Shown here piece after piece: positions 1 through 9,899 of a DNA stretch of 64,000 nt. The stretch is from Acinetobacter sp. Marseille-Q1618. GTDB lineage: Bacteria > Pseudomonadota > Gammaproteobacteria > Pseudomonadales > Moraxellaceae. The stretch is taken from positions 744,001 to 808,000 of the forward strand of contig NZ_CADDWJ010000001.1 in assembly GCF_902809855.1 (NCBI RefSeq), given 5' to 3'. Numbering within the stretch: the first letter of the stretch is position 1; each line of letters begins with the position of its first letter. Under the pieces are notes generated by a model, which ran no database searches, was not told where the DNA came from, and saw only the letters and a program-made list of their open reading frames with translations. Both the position numbers and the translations under genes were made by a program.

Positions 1-420
1 GGTCTAGTCATGGCAGACCCAATGATTGCACGTTTAGCACGTGAACAATGTAAACGTGATATTAACCAGCTCTCGATTAAATTGGGGGAGAAAAATCAAA
101 CCAGTTTATTGGTCAAGGAGTTGTTATTTGATGAAGTACAGGGTTTTTTTAAACTGAATGAAGTGGCGGAAAAGCTCAATATTTCTGAGCGGACTTTACA
201 ACGTCAACTTTCTGCAGAAGGGACTACATTTTTAAAACTTCAAGATGAAGTCCGAAAAAAACATGCAAAGCTATTATTAAATAATGAAAAAAACTCGATA
301 GAGCAGGTAGCTATACAATTAGGATATTCTGAAACATCTCAATTTACCCGAGCGTTTAAGCGCTGGATGAAAATGACCCCAAAAAACTATCAGATGATCG
401 TAAAAAATAAATTACTTTAA
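1..420 (+). CDS. AraC-family transcriptional regulator, C-terminal part (5' end outside window)
   Basis: The frame is open from the first base, so the true start lies upstream and only about 139 residues are visible. The visible part is a double helix-turn-helix of the AraC/XylS type: LNISERTLQRQLSAEG is the first recognition region and the QLGYSETSQFTRAFKRW stretch is the classic second HTH signature. It probably belongs to the AraC subgroup with an arabinose-binding-like N-terminal domain, but that domain is not seen. It would bind DNA as a ligand-responsive activator; target and ligand are unknown. An ATG at 10 is in frame but would remove most of a normal protein. Confidence 0.88.
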   Translation, partial: GLVMADPMIARLAREQCKRDINQLSIKLGEKNQTSLLVKELLFDEVQGFFKLNEVAEKLNISERTLQRQLSAEGTTFLKLQDEVRKKHAKLLLNNEKNSIEQVAIQLGYSETSQFTRAFKRWMKMTPKNYQMIVKNKLL

Positions 421-539
421 ATATAAGTGGCTTGCACATCACTACAAAGGAAATGTAAAACACAAATAATATATCATTGTAATTTTAATGAAATACTTTC
501 AAAATTCGCATTTCCATATCAGTCATGGGTTAGATTTAA

Positions 540-1100
540 ATGAAAAAATTAGGTGAACTTGCCTTCAAACTTGCTGGAGTAAAATATCATGTTGAGCCTG
601 ATGTCTTAGAAAAAAAACAAGTAATTATTGGTTTTGAACATACTTCAATGATGGATGCAGTCCTTTCATTGGCGATTTTCCAAATTTATAATCTTAAAAT
701 TCATACTCTAATTAAAAAAGAACTGTTTAAAGGGCCATTTAAACCTGTGCTTGAGGCATTGGGGGGAATTGCTGTAGATCGTAAATCCAATAAAGACATC
801 GTTTCTCAAATGGTTGAGCATTTCCAAGACAATGATGAATTTAATCTTGTGATTGCACCTGAAGCAACACGTGCTAAAAATGGTGAAGCACGTAAACCTA
901 TTCGTACTGGGTTTTGGCATATTGCCAAAGCAGCGAATGTTCCGATTGTGTTGATGTACATCAATAATAAAAATAAGCAGGGCGGGATTTTTGGTAAAAT
1001 TTATCCAACTGAATTAGAGCATGATTTGGCATTGATCAAAGAGCTTTATAAAAAGCATGCAGATTTGGATATTGTTATTCCAGAAACTCAAAAAAGTTAG
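540..1100 (+). CDS. Lysophospholipid acyltransferase (LPLAT/PlsC-like) family protein
   Basis: A 186-residue protein of the glycerolipid acyltransferase superfamily. The catalytic H-x4-D block is HTSMMD near residue 34. Further blocks are GGIAVDRKSNKD near 79 and a PEATR motif near 107, which corresponds to the EGTR substrate-binding block. It probably transfers an acyl group to a lysophospholipid or related acceptor at the inner membrane. It is shorter than PlsC (about 240 residues) and has no clear N-terminal membrane helix. The ribosome-binding site before the ATG is weak. It stands alone between the AraC gene and yebC. The exact substrate cannot be told from sequence. Confidence 0.8.
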   Translation: MKKLGELAFKLAGVKYHVEPDVLEKKQVIIGFEHTSMMDAVLSLAIFQIYNLKIHTLIKKELFKGPFKPVLEALGGIAVDRKSNKDIVSQMVEHFQDNDEFNLVIAPEATRAKNGEARKPIRTGFWHIAKAANVPIVLMYINNKNKQGGIFGKIYPTELEHDLALIKELYKKHADLDIVIPETQKS

Positions 1101-1127
1101 TTATTTGTATATTTTCTCAAAAAAAGA

Positions 1128-1147
1128 CACTTTCTCAAAAAAAAGTG
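1128..1147 (+). other. Short hairpin and A-rich direct repeat upstream of yebC
   Basis: TTTCTCAAAAAAA occurs twice in a row (about 1113-1142), and CACTTT (1128-1133) pairs with AAAGTG (1142-1147). It sits after the acyltransferase stop and before yebC, so it could be a weak terminator or part of the yebC leader. There is no U tract after the hairpin. Confidence 0.3.
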
Positions 1148-1211
1148 CTTATGGTAGAATCACTTTCAATTTGATATGGCATAAGGCCATTCTACAAGGA
1201 GCATATTTCGC

Positions 1212-1961
1212 ATGGCGGGTCATTCCAAGTGGGCAAACACCAAGCATCGTAAAGCAAAACAAGATGCGAGCCGCGCTAAAGTTTTCACTAAATTTATCCG
1301 TGAAATTGTAACAGCAGCTCGACTTGGCGGTCCAGACGTTGCAAGTAACCCTCGTTTACGTGCTGTAGTAGAAAAAGCATTGGTTGCAAATATGACACGT
1401 GACACGATTAACCGTGCTATTCAACGTGGTGCTGGTGGCGAAGATAATGAAGATTTAAAAGAAGTCACTTACGAAGGTTATGGTGTTGGTGGTGTTGCAG
1501 TTATTATTGAAACCATGACTGATAACTTGAACCGTACCGTTCCAGAGGTTCGCCATTGTTTCTCTAAAACTGGTGGTAACTTAGGAACTGCAGGCTCTGT
1601 GGCTTACATGTTTACCAAGCGTGGTGAGATTACTTTTGAAGATGTGTCTTTAGAAGATAAGATCATGGAAGTTGCTTTAGAAGCAGGTGCTGAAGACATC
1701 GAAGTAGCTGAAGATGAAATCTTAGTGATTACGACACCAGAATCATTTGGTGAAGTCCAAGATGCGCTCGCAGCAGCAGGTTTGAAGTCTGATAATGCCG
1801 AAGTGGTCATGAATCCATCGACTAAAGCAGAAATCACAGATATTGATCAAGCTAAACAAATCTTGAAAATGATCGATATGTTTGAAGACTTGGATGACGT
1901 ACAAAACGTATATACCAACGTTGAATTTACGGATGAAGTACTTGCTGAATTAGATGCGTAA
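1212..1961 (+). CDS. yebC: YebC/PmpR family protein
   Basis: A 249-residue member of the YebC family, which is almost universal in bacteria. The diagnostic N-terminus [19 protein letters not shown] is present, followed by the conserved TINRAIQRG segment and the GYGVGG motif near residue 90. Members have been described as DNA-binding regulators (PmpR in Pseudomonas), and more recent work links the family to translation through difficult amino-acid stretches. A strong AAGGAG lies about ten bases before the ATG. The gene is monocistronic, with its own terminator just downstream. Confidence 0.95.
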   Translation: MAGHSKWANTKHRKAKQDASRAKVFTKFIREIVTAARLGGPDVASNPRLRAVVEKALVANMTRDTINRAIQRGAGGEDNEDLKEVTYEGYGVGGVAVIIETMTDNLNRTVPEVRHCFSKTGGNLGTAGSVAYMFTKRGEITFEDVSLEDKIMEVALEAGAEDIEVAEDEILVITTPESFGEVQDALAAAGLKSDNAEVVMNPSTKAEITDIDQAKQILKMIDMFEDLDDVQNVYTNVEFTDEVLAELDA

Positions 1962-1990
1962 TCGATTCAAGTAAAATATGTTTTAAAAGG

Positions 1991-2020
1991 AAACGCCTAA
2001 TTTAAAATTGGGCGTTTTTC
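1991..2020 (+). terminator. Rho-independent terminator of yebC
   Basis: AACGCC (1992-1997) pairs with GGCGTT (2011-2016). An inner AATT/AATT extension makes a stem of about 11 bp with one wobble, followed by a run of five T. Confidence 0.85.
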
Positions 2021-2415
2021 ATTTTAATTATTTTTAATTTTTTAGCTTTCTTATTTAATCTAAAATATTTCTATATATTCAATCTGTTTATGCAACGTGA
2101 TAAAAAAATGATGCTTAAAAATAGCCTAAGCATAATTTTATTTAATAATTGAATAAGTTTTAAATACATTCTCAATCCAATCTTTCAAAAAAACATCAAT
2201 TTAAAAATTCATCAAATATAAAAATCATTTGTTTAACTAAGACGCTATAAAAATAAGCTTTTGCATATTTTTCATAACACCACGATTGAAAATAAATGTA
2301 CAAAGACCCATATACAAAAACAAAGCTTTACACAGACAAATTGTGAAATTTGACCTATGATCAAATCACCTCACAGATTATAAGTCTAAATCAGACAATA
2401 GGATTAGGACATCAT
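2021..2415. other. AT-rich intergenic region upstream of pepN
   Basis: About 395 bases with no convincing gene. One small hairpin, ATGCTTA (2111-2117) with TAAGCAT (2127-2133), is followed by an AT-rich stretch. The pepN promoter should lie in the right half, but no close sigma-70 match stands out. Confidence 0.5.
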
Positions 2416-5025
2416 ATGAATATCGCCGCAAACCCAGTAATTGAAGCAGATCAAACTGTTTATTTAAAAGACTATCAAAAACCTTCTTATCTTGTTGATT
2501 CGATTGATTTAGATATTCAAGTCTATGATGACCATACCAATGTTAATGCCAAACTCGTCATGCAACGTCAGACTGCAGGTGATTTGGTTCTTCTAGGGCG
2601 TGACTTAGAATTAAAAAGCATTTCTTTAAACGGTAAACAGTTAACTGAAAATGAATACCAATTAGATGCAGAACAATTAGTTATTCAAAATGCACCTGAC
2701 CAAGTGATACTTGAAACGTCAGTGGTGATTCATCCTGAATCAAATACTCAGCTTGAAGGTTTGTATCAAGCAGCAGGTGATTTATTTGTGACTCAAAATG
2801 AGCCTGAAGGTTTCCGTAAGATTACCTTTTATCCAGATCGCCCCGATGTACTTTCAGTCTTTACTACACGTGTTGAAGCAGATAAAAAATTCCCTGTACT
2901 CCTTGCAAATGGTAATTTGATCGAAGCAGGGGAAGCGGGCGAAGGTCGTCATTATACGATTTGGCAAGACCCAACTAAAAAACCGAGTTATTTATTTGCC
3001 TGTGTGATTGGTGATTTGGCGGTGCTTAAAGACCGCTATACCACTTCTGAAGGGCGTGATGTTGCTTTGGAAATTTATGCAGAAGAAAAAGACATTCCTA
3101 AATGCCACATTGCAATGGAAGCTTTAAAACATTCAATGCGTTGGGATGAAGAGCATTATGGTCGTCCTTATGATCTTGATAATTATATGATTGTAGCAAC
3201 CAGTGCTTTTAATATGGGAGCAATGGAAAATAAAGGCTTAAATATTTTCAACACTTCATGCGTTTTAGCAGACGAAGAATATACGACTGATGCGGCAATT
3301 ATGCGTGTTCAATCAGTGATTGCGCATGAATATTTCCATAACTGGACAGGTAATCGTATTACTTGCCGTGATTGGTTCCAATTGTGCTTAAAAGAAGGGT
3401 TAACGGTTTTCCGTGATCAATCATTCTCAGAAGATTTACAATCTGCTGCGGTACAACGTATCGATGATGTTGCAGTACTAAAAGCACATCAATTCCCAGA
3501 GGATTCAGGGCCATTATCACATCCACCACGTCCTGACCATTTTGTCGAAATTAATAACTTCTATACCGCAACTGTATATGAAAAAGGTGCGGAAATTAAC
3601 CGTATGATGGCGACTCTGCTCGGTAAAGAGAAATTCCGCCAAGGTACAGATGAATACTTTAAACGTCATGATGGTCAAGCGGTCACGGTTGAGGATTGGA
3701 TTGCAGCATTAACTGCGGGTTCAGGTGTTGATTTGTCAGCATTTTTAACGTGGTACAACCAACCAGGAACACCAAAGTTAGAAGTACAAGCAACTTATGA
3801 TGCTACAGCACAAACCTACACCTTGAATTTTAAACAAAGTTTAAAAAGCAATGCTAAATATCCAAATTTAAAAGCAGTGCCGATTCCTGTAGCATTAGCA
3901 CTTTTTGATGCAAAAACAGGGGAGCAATTGCAACTTAATTCGGAAGCCTTGTTTGAAAATGGCGTCAAAGATGGTGTGTATTTATTTGATCAAAATGAAG
4001 CAACTATTCAGTTTACTGGGGTAAAAACTCAGCCTGTAGTATCGTTATTGCGTAGTTTCTCTGCACCTGTAAATCTTGAGTTTGATTATTCAGATGAAGA
4101 GCTTGCATTTTTATTGCAATATGAAACCAATGGTTTTAACCAATGGCAAGCTGCTCAAACTTTACTTGAGCGTATTTTACTGAATGGTCATGATGCACAA
4201 ATTTATCTTGATGCGATTCAAAAAACTTTACCGTTCGTGATTGCCAAAGATCCATTGTTGGCTTCACGTTTGTTTGATGTACCGTCAGAAGGTTATTTGG
4301 GTAGTCGTATTGATACAGACTACAATCCTATAATCATCAATGAAGCACGTGAAGCATTATTAAATACTTTGGCACGAGGTTTAGGTGATTTTGTCAAAGA
4401 TACTTATTTGAGCCTTGATCCTGTCGCACAAAAAGAGTTTTCTCAAGCAATGGGTGTCCGTGCGTTGAAAAATATCATGCTGAATTTTATGGCACGTCAG
4501 GGAGATGTTGAAGTTTTTGATTTAGCCTATGAGCAATACCAAAACACAGGCAATATGTCTGAGCGTTTAGGTGCTTTAAAAGTTTTAGTTTGGAATGATG
4601 CACCACAAGCTCAAGAAGTTGTACAAGATTTTTATACTCGTTTTAAAGATGAAGCTTTGTCTTTAGACCAATGGTTTATGATTCAAGCAGCACATCCAAA
4701 AGCGACAGCCGAAACGATTCAATATTTAACTTCACATGAAGATTATGATTTGGGTGTTCCAAACCGTATTCGCTCTGTGAGTGGTGGTTTAAATGCTAAT
4801 CCTGTCAATACTTGGAGTTTTGGGGTTCAGCACTTTATCCATCTTGCGCAGTATTTAGATGAGAAAAATCCAATTATTGGTTCTCGCTTATTACAAGCAT
4901 TATCTCGTTGGTATACTTTGGCTGAGCCACAACGCAGTCAAGTAAAAGCTGAACTCGAAGCATTAAAACCTCAAGTAAAGTCTAAAAATGTCACAGAAAC
5001 TTTAAATAGTATGTTGAGTGTTTAG
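2416..5025 (+). CDS. pepN: Aminopeptidase N (M1 family zinc metallopeptidase)
   Basis: An 869-residue M1 aminopeptidase that removes N-terminal residues from peptides in the cytoplasm. The exopeptidase motif GAMENKGLNIFN and the zinc site HEYFH with the downstream glutamate in LKEGLTVFRDQ are present. A start at the ATG at 2416 follows an AGGA element and gives almost exactly the length of E. coli PepN (870). A TTG 66 bases upstream is in frame but has no ribosome-binding site. The C-terminal half carries the helical domain typical of the PepN subfamily. It is monocistronic with a strong terminator. Confidence 0.96.
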   Translation: MNIAANPVIEADQTVYLKDYQKPSYLVDSIDLDIQVYDDHTNVNAKLVMQRQTAGDLVLLGRDLELKSISLNGKQLTENEYQLDAEQLVIQNAPDQVILETSVVIHPESNTQLEGLYQAAGDLFVTQNEPEGFRKITFYPDRPDVLSVFTTRVEADKKFPVLLANGNLIEAGEAGEGRHYTIWQDPTKKPSYLFACVIGDLAVLKDRYTTSEGRDVALEIYAEEKDIPKCHIAMEALKHSMRWDEEHYGRPYDLDNYMIVATSAFNMGAMENKGLNIFNTSCVLADEEYTTDAAIMRVQSVIAHEYFHNWTGNRITCRDWFQLCLKEGLTVFRDQSFSEDLQSAAVQRIDDVAVLKAHQFPEDSGPLSHPPRPDHFVEINNFYTATVYEKGAEINRMMATLLGKEKFRQGTDEYFKRHDGQAVTVEDWIAALTAGSGVDLSAFLTWYNQPGTPKLEVQATYDATAQTYTLNFKQSLKSNAKYPNLKAVPIPVALALFDAKTGEQLQLNSEALFENGVKDGVYLFDQNEATIQFTGVKTQPVVSLLRSFSAPVNLEFDYSDEELAFLLQYETNGFNQWQAAQTLLERILLNGHDAQIYLDAIQKTLPFVIAKDPLLASRLFDVPSEGYLGSRIDTDYNPIIINEAREALLNTLARGLGDFVKDTYLSLDPVAQKEFSQAMGVRALKNIMLNFMARQGDVEVFDLAYEQYQNTGNMSERLGALKVLVWNDAPQAQEVVQDFYTRFKDEALSLDQWFMIQAAHPKATAETIQYLTSHEDYDLGVPNRIRSVSGGLNANPVNTWSFGVQHFIHLAQYLDEKNPIIGSRLLQALSRWYTLAEPQRSQVKAELEALKPQVKSKNVTETLNSMLSV

Positions 5026-5034
5026 TTTAAATAT

Positions 5035-5077
5035 TTGTTATTTGCCTTGTTTTTAGCAGGGCAAATAACAATTTTTA
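5035..5077 (+). terminator. Terminator of pepN
   Basis: TGTTATTTGCC (5036-5046) pairs perfectly with GGCAAATAACA (5060-5070), with a 13-base loop, and is followed by ATTTTT. Confidence 0.88.
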
Positions 5078-5301
5078 ATATAAAATGTAAAAGTTAATTT
5101 TAGAGCAAGTTGTTGGTAAATATAAATTTCTACTAAATAAAAATTAATATTAAGTTGAATAAGAAGAATAAGTAAATGAGTGAATAAAAAATATTTATAA
5201 ATTTGTTTTTTAGATGGTAATATTTAATTTAGATAATTTTATTATCTTTTATTTACAAAATATTTATATTTAAATGCATAATTTCTCATAGGAAATGTAA
5301 C

Positions 5302-6412
5302 TTGAATATTCTAAAACAATTTCTAAAAATTGTTGATTGGAACTTGTTTTCGAAAATACAATTAATTTTAGTAACCTCTGTATTTATGGATATAGGGTTG
5401 CTTTATATGTCTTTTAAATTAATGCAGCACCCAGTAGCAAATGTGTCTTTTTTATTATTAGCAAATAAAGTGTTGTTTGCTTATATTATGATAGGTTCAT
5501 TGCTATGTTTGCTTGGTTTTTTATTAAAAAAAATTAATAAGTTTAGCTTATTATATGCACATATTGGTGTGAATTATAACGCAATTTCATTGATGGTAGC
5601 AGCTTTTGCAATAGGATTATTAATATTACCAATGGTTTAATTTTTATTGGTAGTTGTTTGATTTGTATGATACTTATCCCAAAAGAGTTTTTTATGTTAG
5701 CCTTTTTAATACCACAACGTTATTTATTGGTCTAATTTATTTAACTGTTATAGGTAAAATAAACTATGCTCCTGCATTACAACCATATGTTACGTTTTCA
5801 ATTGATATTCAAAATTTTTATTTAGTTCATTCTAGTATTTATATGGTGTTTTATTCTGCTTTAATTATTGCTGCTTTAAGCATACTTTTAGAAAGTTGGA
5901 ATAAGAAAACTAAGCATATTGAAAGGTTGTACTTAACAGATAGTTTAACTGATGTTTTAAATAGAAGAGCTTTAGATAAAATAAAAAATGAAATGATAAT
6001 TAATGGCTTACCTCAAGATTATGGTTTAATCGTAATTGATGTGGATAATTTTAAACATATAAATGATCAATATGGACATTTTAATGGTGACTTAGTTTTA
6101 AAACATGTTGCTCAGATTTTAAAAGATAACTCTAGAGTTTCGGATAGTGTTATTCGTTATGGAGGAGAGGAATTTTTATTATTACTTAAAAATACCAACA
6201 AAGAAGATTGTTATCATATCGCGACAAGAATATTAAAAGCTTTAAACCAAACCCCAGTCTGCTTAGATAAGAAACAAGAGTTTATCGTCACTGCAAGTTT
6301 TGGGATAGCATATAGTGATGATCAAGTTTTTGATTTTGATAGTTTATTTAAAGTAGCTGATCAGCAGCTCTATTTGGCAAAGTCTTCAGGGAAAAATAAA
6401 ATTTGTATGTAA
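5302..6412 (+). pseudogene. Membrane-anchored diguanylate cyclase (GGDEF), disrupted by two small frameshifts
   Basis: Two reading frames, 5302-5640 and 5654-6412, together encode one GGDEF protein. The first gives several hydrophobic helices; the second gives more helices and then a GGDEF domain with active-site RYGGEEF and an RVSD inhibitory-site motif five residues before it. The frames cannot be joined by a single shift: stops lie at 5638 and 5651, and the intervening bases read sensibly (LIFIGSC) only in the third frame. Restoring one T in the TTT at 5636-5638 and one in the TTT at 5657-5659 gives an uninterrupted protein of about 370 residues. The start is a TTG seven bases after GGAAA. 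If intact it would make cyclic di-GMP at the membrane. Confidence 0.75.
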
Positions 6413-6455
6413 AATATCAATAAGTTTTATTATAAAGTTATTCATCATAAAATGC

Positions 6456-6490
6456 ATAGAGCTGTAATCATTAAGCAATGACAGCTCTAT
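6456..6490. terminator. Bidirectional terminator between the GGDEF gene and the dehydrogenase gene
   Basis: ATAGAGCTGT (6456-6465) pairs perfectly with ACAGCTCTAT (6481-6490), with an inner CATT/AATG extension. T-rich sequence follows on the plus strand. It lies between two convergent genes. Confidence 0.8.
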
Positions 6491-6507
6491 TTATTTCCCT
6501 ATAAAAA

Positions 6508-7380
6508 TTATTCTAAGGTAATTTTACTCCAAGATTCATAGAGTTTTACTGCGGTAGAAAAATCACTATTCGGTTCTGCTAAAGCATTGGCAGCTTGAAT
6601 TAAGCTTTGGGTTAAACCTATAACAGGCGCTGATAATTTTGCTTCTCGGATTAAGTCTATGGCAATGCCTGTATCTTTAGCCAAAAGCGGTAGGGCAAAC
6701 GTTAAAGGAAATTCACGGCTGAAAATACGTTGTGGTAAAGCAGTTTCGGTAACACCACTTTTACCACTCGAAGCATTAATACATGCTAAGGCTTCATTTA
6801 AATTCACACCATGTGCTTTAAGGGTAGTAAATCCTTCTGCTGCTGCACAAAGATGGACAGCCATCATCATATTGTTAATGGCTTTGACGGCAAAACCCGC
6901 ACCAGAGCCACCCACAAGTTTAATCAGTTTACCCATCGCTTGCATTGCAGGCAGGGCTTGTTCAAAAGCGTTTTGATCTCCACCCACCATAAAGGTCAGC
7001 GTTGCATTTTCTGCGCCAATAGTTTGTCCACTAACAGGTGCATCTAAAAAATGAACACCTTGCTCAGCTAAGTATTTCGCTTGATTTTTGGCTGATTCGG
7101 GCACACCACTGGTACAGTCTACCCAAATACTGCCTTGTTTAAGCTGTGCTTGTGACAAAATTTCATCAACTTCTAGACTGGTGGGTAAGCAAGAAAAAAT
7201 CACATCAGCCTGAGTGGCTTTTTGCAAATCAACAGCGTGTGTACCATATTCAGCTGCATGTTGTTTGGCTTTGTCCTGATTTCTATTCCATACATAGACT
7301 TCATTAAAATGTTTAGGTAAGTGTGCAGCCATACGATAGCCCATTGCGCCTAAGCCAATAAATGCAACTGATTGGATCAT
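6508..7380 (-). CDS. NAD(P)-dependent beta-hydroxyacid dehydrogenase (3-hydroxyisobutyrate dehydrogenase family)
   Basis: A 290-residue protein of the HIBADH/tartronate semialdehyde reductase family. It starts with the Rossmann signature [11 protein letters not shown], continues with [16 protein letters not shown] (substrate loop) near residue 118, and has the catalytic lysine region [15 protein letters not shown] near 160. Family members oxidise or reduce short 2- or 3-hydroxyacids or semialdehydes. It lies three bases upstream of the PhaC-like gene's stop on the same strand, so the two are probably cotranscribed. The substrate cannot be assigned; valine degradation is only one option. Confidence 0.85.
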   Translation of the reverse strand: MIQSVAFIGLGAMGYRMAAHLPKHFNEVYVWNRNQDKAKQHAAEYGTHAVDLQKATQADVIFSCLPTSLEVDEILSQAQLKQGSIWVDCTSGVPESAKNQAKYLAEQGVHFLDAPVSGQTIGAENATLTFMVGGDQNAFEQALPAMQAMGKLIKLVGGSGAGFAVKAINNMMMAVHLCAAAEGFTTLKAHGVNLNEALACINASSGKSGVTETALPQRIFSREFPLTFALPLLAKDTGIAIDLIREAKLSAPVIGLTQSLIQAANALAEPNSDFSTAVKLYESWSKITLE

Positions 7381-7383
7381 TAT

Positions 7384-8505
7384 TTAGTCCTTAAATTTTG
7401 TTGAACGTTCATCTAACCATTGGGCAAGCATCGGCCAAAATTCTTCAGCACTTTTTAAACTCGACATCAGTCCCAAATGCCCACCAGGAATAAGAGTAAA
7501 CGTGACATCACTACTATTTGTCAATTGGCTCAAAGGCTTAACCGAAGCTGCTGTGACCATTTGATCATTCATTCCTGCACCAACCAATAAAGAACAATCA
7601 ATATTTTTTAATTCAATAATTTTATCTCGTAATCGAATTGTGCCTTTTTTTAGTGGATTTTGCAGCCAAATATTAAACAACATGTCTTGGTTTACGCCAC
7701 CCGGATAATCAATCATATGATTTAAAAAATTCCCCAAAGTTGCATGTTCATGTAAAAGCTGTTCATTGTCTAGATTTAATAGAAGCTGCTTATGTCCTTC
7801 ATACCAACCTTTTGGGTCTAAAATTTTAAAACCAATTGCATTTAAAATACCAGGCGTGTGAAGTACCTTTTTAGGAATGATGCCGTGGTAGATGGTTTTT
7901 TGGATTTTACGATTTTTAGACAACAGCATATTAAGATGTTTATACAACTTACCAATACCCCCTGATGAATAGCTGTCAATCGGACTGCCTAAAACAATCA
8001 GGTTTTTGACATAATTGGGCTGTCTAAGTGCTGTATAAAGCAGTACAAAAATGCCTGCCATGCTCCAACCATGCAAAGAAATTTGTTCACTTTTAGAATG
8101 TTCACGAATTCTATTTATACAATAGGGAATTGCTTCATCAATAAAGTTTAAAAAATTGAGATAACGATGTTTATAGCTTAATTTGCCCCAATCCAATAAA
8201 TAAACATCAAAACCTTGTTCAGTAAAATACTTAATCAAAGAGCGGTAAGGATATAAGTCATAAATCGACATATTAATCGCAAGTGGCGCAACAAAAACCA
8301 GCGGTTCTTGGTATTTTCGTTCAGCTGCCGCATAAAAACGAATTTTGGCATGATTGTATTGAGCAATCACTTCATAGGGGGTACTTTGTGATAAAACTAA
8401 TGATTTACCATTGAAAATACGTCTAGACAGGTTTTTAATTTTGCTCGAATGAACTTGGGAAATACTCTTTAATTGTTCCATGAGGCTTTTTTGTCCAAAA
8501 ATCAT
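7384..8505 (-). CDS. PhaC-like alpha/beta-hydrolase
   Basis: A 373-residue alpha/beta-fold protein related to polyhydroxyalkanoate synthases, near the length of the short (class III/IV) PhaC subunits. The PhaC-like N-terminal strand pattern PLAINMSIYDLYPYRSL is present. The nucleophile elbow reads HGWSMAG, so the nucleophile is serine and not the cysteine of true synthases, and the usual final glycine of the lipase box is alanine. Candidate triad partners are the Asp in GAGMNDQMV and the His in PGGHLGLM. It may be a hydrolase or depolymerase-like acyl ester enzyme. It is the first gene of a two-gene unit and is divergent from metZ. No phaB, phaA or phasin is nearby. Confidence 0.75.
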   Translation of the reverse strand: MIFGQKSLMEQLKSISQVHSSKIKNLSRRIFNGKSLVLSQSTPYEVIAQYNHAKIRFYAAAERKYQEPLVFVAPLAINMSIYDLYPYRSLIKYFTEQGFDVYLLDWGKLSYKHRYLNFLNFIDEAIPYCINRIREHSKSEQISLHGWSMAGIFVLLYTALRQPNYVKNLIVLGSPIDSYSSGGIGKLYKHLNMLLSKNRKIQKTIYHGIIPKKVLHTPGILNAIGFKILDPKGWYEGHKQLLLNLDNEQLLHEHATLGNFLNHMIDYPGGVNQDMLFNIWLQNPLKKGTIRLRDKIIELKNIDCSLLVGAGMNDQMVTAASVKPLSQLTNSSDVTFTLIPGGHLGLMSSLKSAEEFWPMLAQWLDERSTKFKD

Positions 8506-8619
8506 AAAAGTTTGATCGAAGTCTAAGCGATAATTTTAGATTATACCTTGACCTTAAATACATTAGGCGCTCAAAATGTTAGCAATACTTTACAAAGGCA
8601 GTGGATAACTGAATTTAAC

Positions 8620-9807
8620 ATGAGCCATCAAGACGACATAGAATACCAACTTGATACATTAGCAATTCGCACAGGTCATACACGTAGTTTTGAGGGTGAG
8701 CATAGTGAGCCGATTTTCTTAACTTCATCTTTCGTTTGTGAAAATGCGGCAGATGCTGCTGCTAAATTTTCAGGGCAAATTGAAGGCAATACCTATTCGC
8801 GTTATACCAATCCAACGGTACAGGCTTTTGAAAAACGTTTAGCAGTTTTAGATGGCGCAGAACGCGCAGTGGCAACCAGTTCAGGTATGGCAGCGGTACA
8901 TGCAGTATGTATGGCATATCTTAAAGCGGGCGATCATGTCATTTGTTCACGTGCTGTGTTTGGTTCAATTATTTCTTTATTTGAAAAATATGTAGTTAAA
9001 TTTGCAGTTGATGTTACTTTTGTAGATTTAGAAGATTTAGATGCTTGGAAAAATGCTATACGTCCAAACACGCGTTTACTTTTCATTGAAACGCCTTCAA
9101 ACCCATTGGCTCAAGTCGGCGACATGCAAGCCATTGCGGATATTGCGCATGCGCATGGTGCACTGTTTGCTGTAGATAATACTTTCTGTACGCCTGTTTT
9201 ACAGCAACCAATAAAATTTGGTGCTGACTTGATCGTATATTCATCAACCAAATATATTGATGGTCAAGGTCGTGCATTAGGTGGTGCAGTGGTCGGTAAA
9301 GATACATTGGTTGAAGAAATTAATAGTGTCATTCGTACCTTAGGTAATTCAATGAGCCCATTCAATGCATGGGTGTTCTTGAAAGGTTTAGAAACTCTTA
9401 GCTTACGCATGAAAGCACATTGTGAAGGTGCTCAAAAACTTGCAGAGTGGTTAGATGCACATCCAAAAGTTGAAAAAGTTTATTATGCAGGTTTACCAAA
9501 CCATGCAGGGCATGAGTTGGCGAAAAAACAACAATTAGGTTTTGGGGGCGTGGTATCTTTTGTTGTGAAAGGTGGGCGTGAAGGGGCGTGGACAGTGATT
9601 GATCATACCCGTTTCTTGTCGATTACAAGTAACTTGGGCGATGTAAAATCAACGATTACTCATCCTGCAACGACTTCTCATGGCAGAATGTCGGCAGAAG
9701 CAAAACAAGCAGCAGGTATTGTTGAAGGTCTTATTCGTGTATCTGTCGGTTTAGAAAACATTGATGATATTATCGGTGATCTTTCTCACGGCTTAGATTT
9801 AATTTAG
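8620..9807 (+). CDS. metZ: O-succinylhomoserine sulfhydrylase
   Basis: A 395-residue PLP enzyme of the Cys/Met metabolism family that makes homocysteine from an acylated homoserine and sulfide. The PLP lysine lies in YSSTKYIDGQGR, preceded by the cofactor-binding VDNTFCTP. The sequence resembles MetZ more than MetB or MetC. The ATG at 8620 begins MSHQDDIEYQLDTLAIRTG, which aligns with the usual MetZ start. An in-frame start 72 bases upstream would add a non-conserved tail. The gene is divergent from the PhaC-like gene. Confidence 0.9.
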   Translation: MSHQDDIEYQLDTLAIRTGHTRSFEGEHSEPIFLTSSFVCENAADAAAKFSGQIEGNTYSRYTNPTVQAFEKRLAVLDGAERAVATSSGMAAVHAVCMAYLKAGDHVICSRAVFGSIISLFEKYVVKFAVDVTFVDLEDLDAWKNAIRPNTRLLFIETPSNPLAQVGDMQAIADIAHAHGALFAVDNTFCTPVLQQPIKFGADLIVYSSTKYIDGQGRALGGAVVGKDTLVEEINSVIRTLGNSMSPFNAWVFLKGLETLSLRMKAHCEGAQKLAEWLDAHPKVEKVYYAGLPNHAGHELAKKQQLGFGGVVSFVVKGGREGAWTVIDHTRFLSITSNLGDVKSTITHPATTSHGRMSAEAKQAAGIVEGLIRVSVGLENIDDIIGDLSHGLDLI

Positions 9808-9829
9808 AATCTGTTGGAATGCAATAACA

Positions 9830-9863
9830 TTCTCAAGTTTAAATTGTACTTTAGACTTGAGAA
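9830..9863. other. Long perfect hairpin between metZ and ybaB
   Basis: Fourteen bases from 9830 pair with 9850-9863 (one G-U), with a six-base loop TTGTAC. No U tract follows on the plus strand, so this may be a processing or attenuation structure or a weak terminator. Confidence 0.6.
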
Positions 9864-9899
9864 ATGAAAATTTGAATCACTTTATGTTCGGAGAATTTT

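Noticed and set aside
5654..6412. A separate short GGDEF gene starting at the TTG at 5654
   Set aside because: There is no ribosome-binding site, and the upstream frame supplies the missing membrane helices; restoring two bases joins them.
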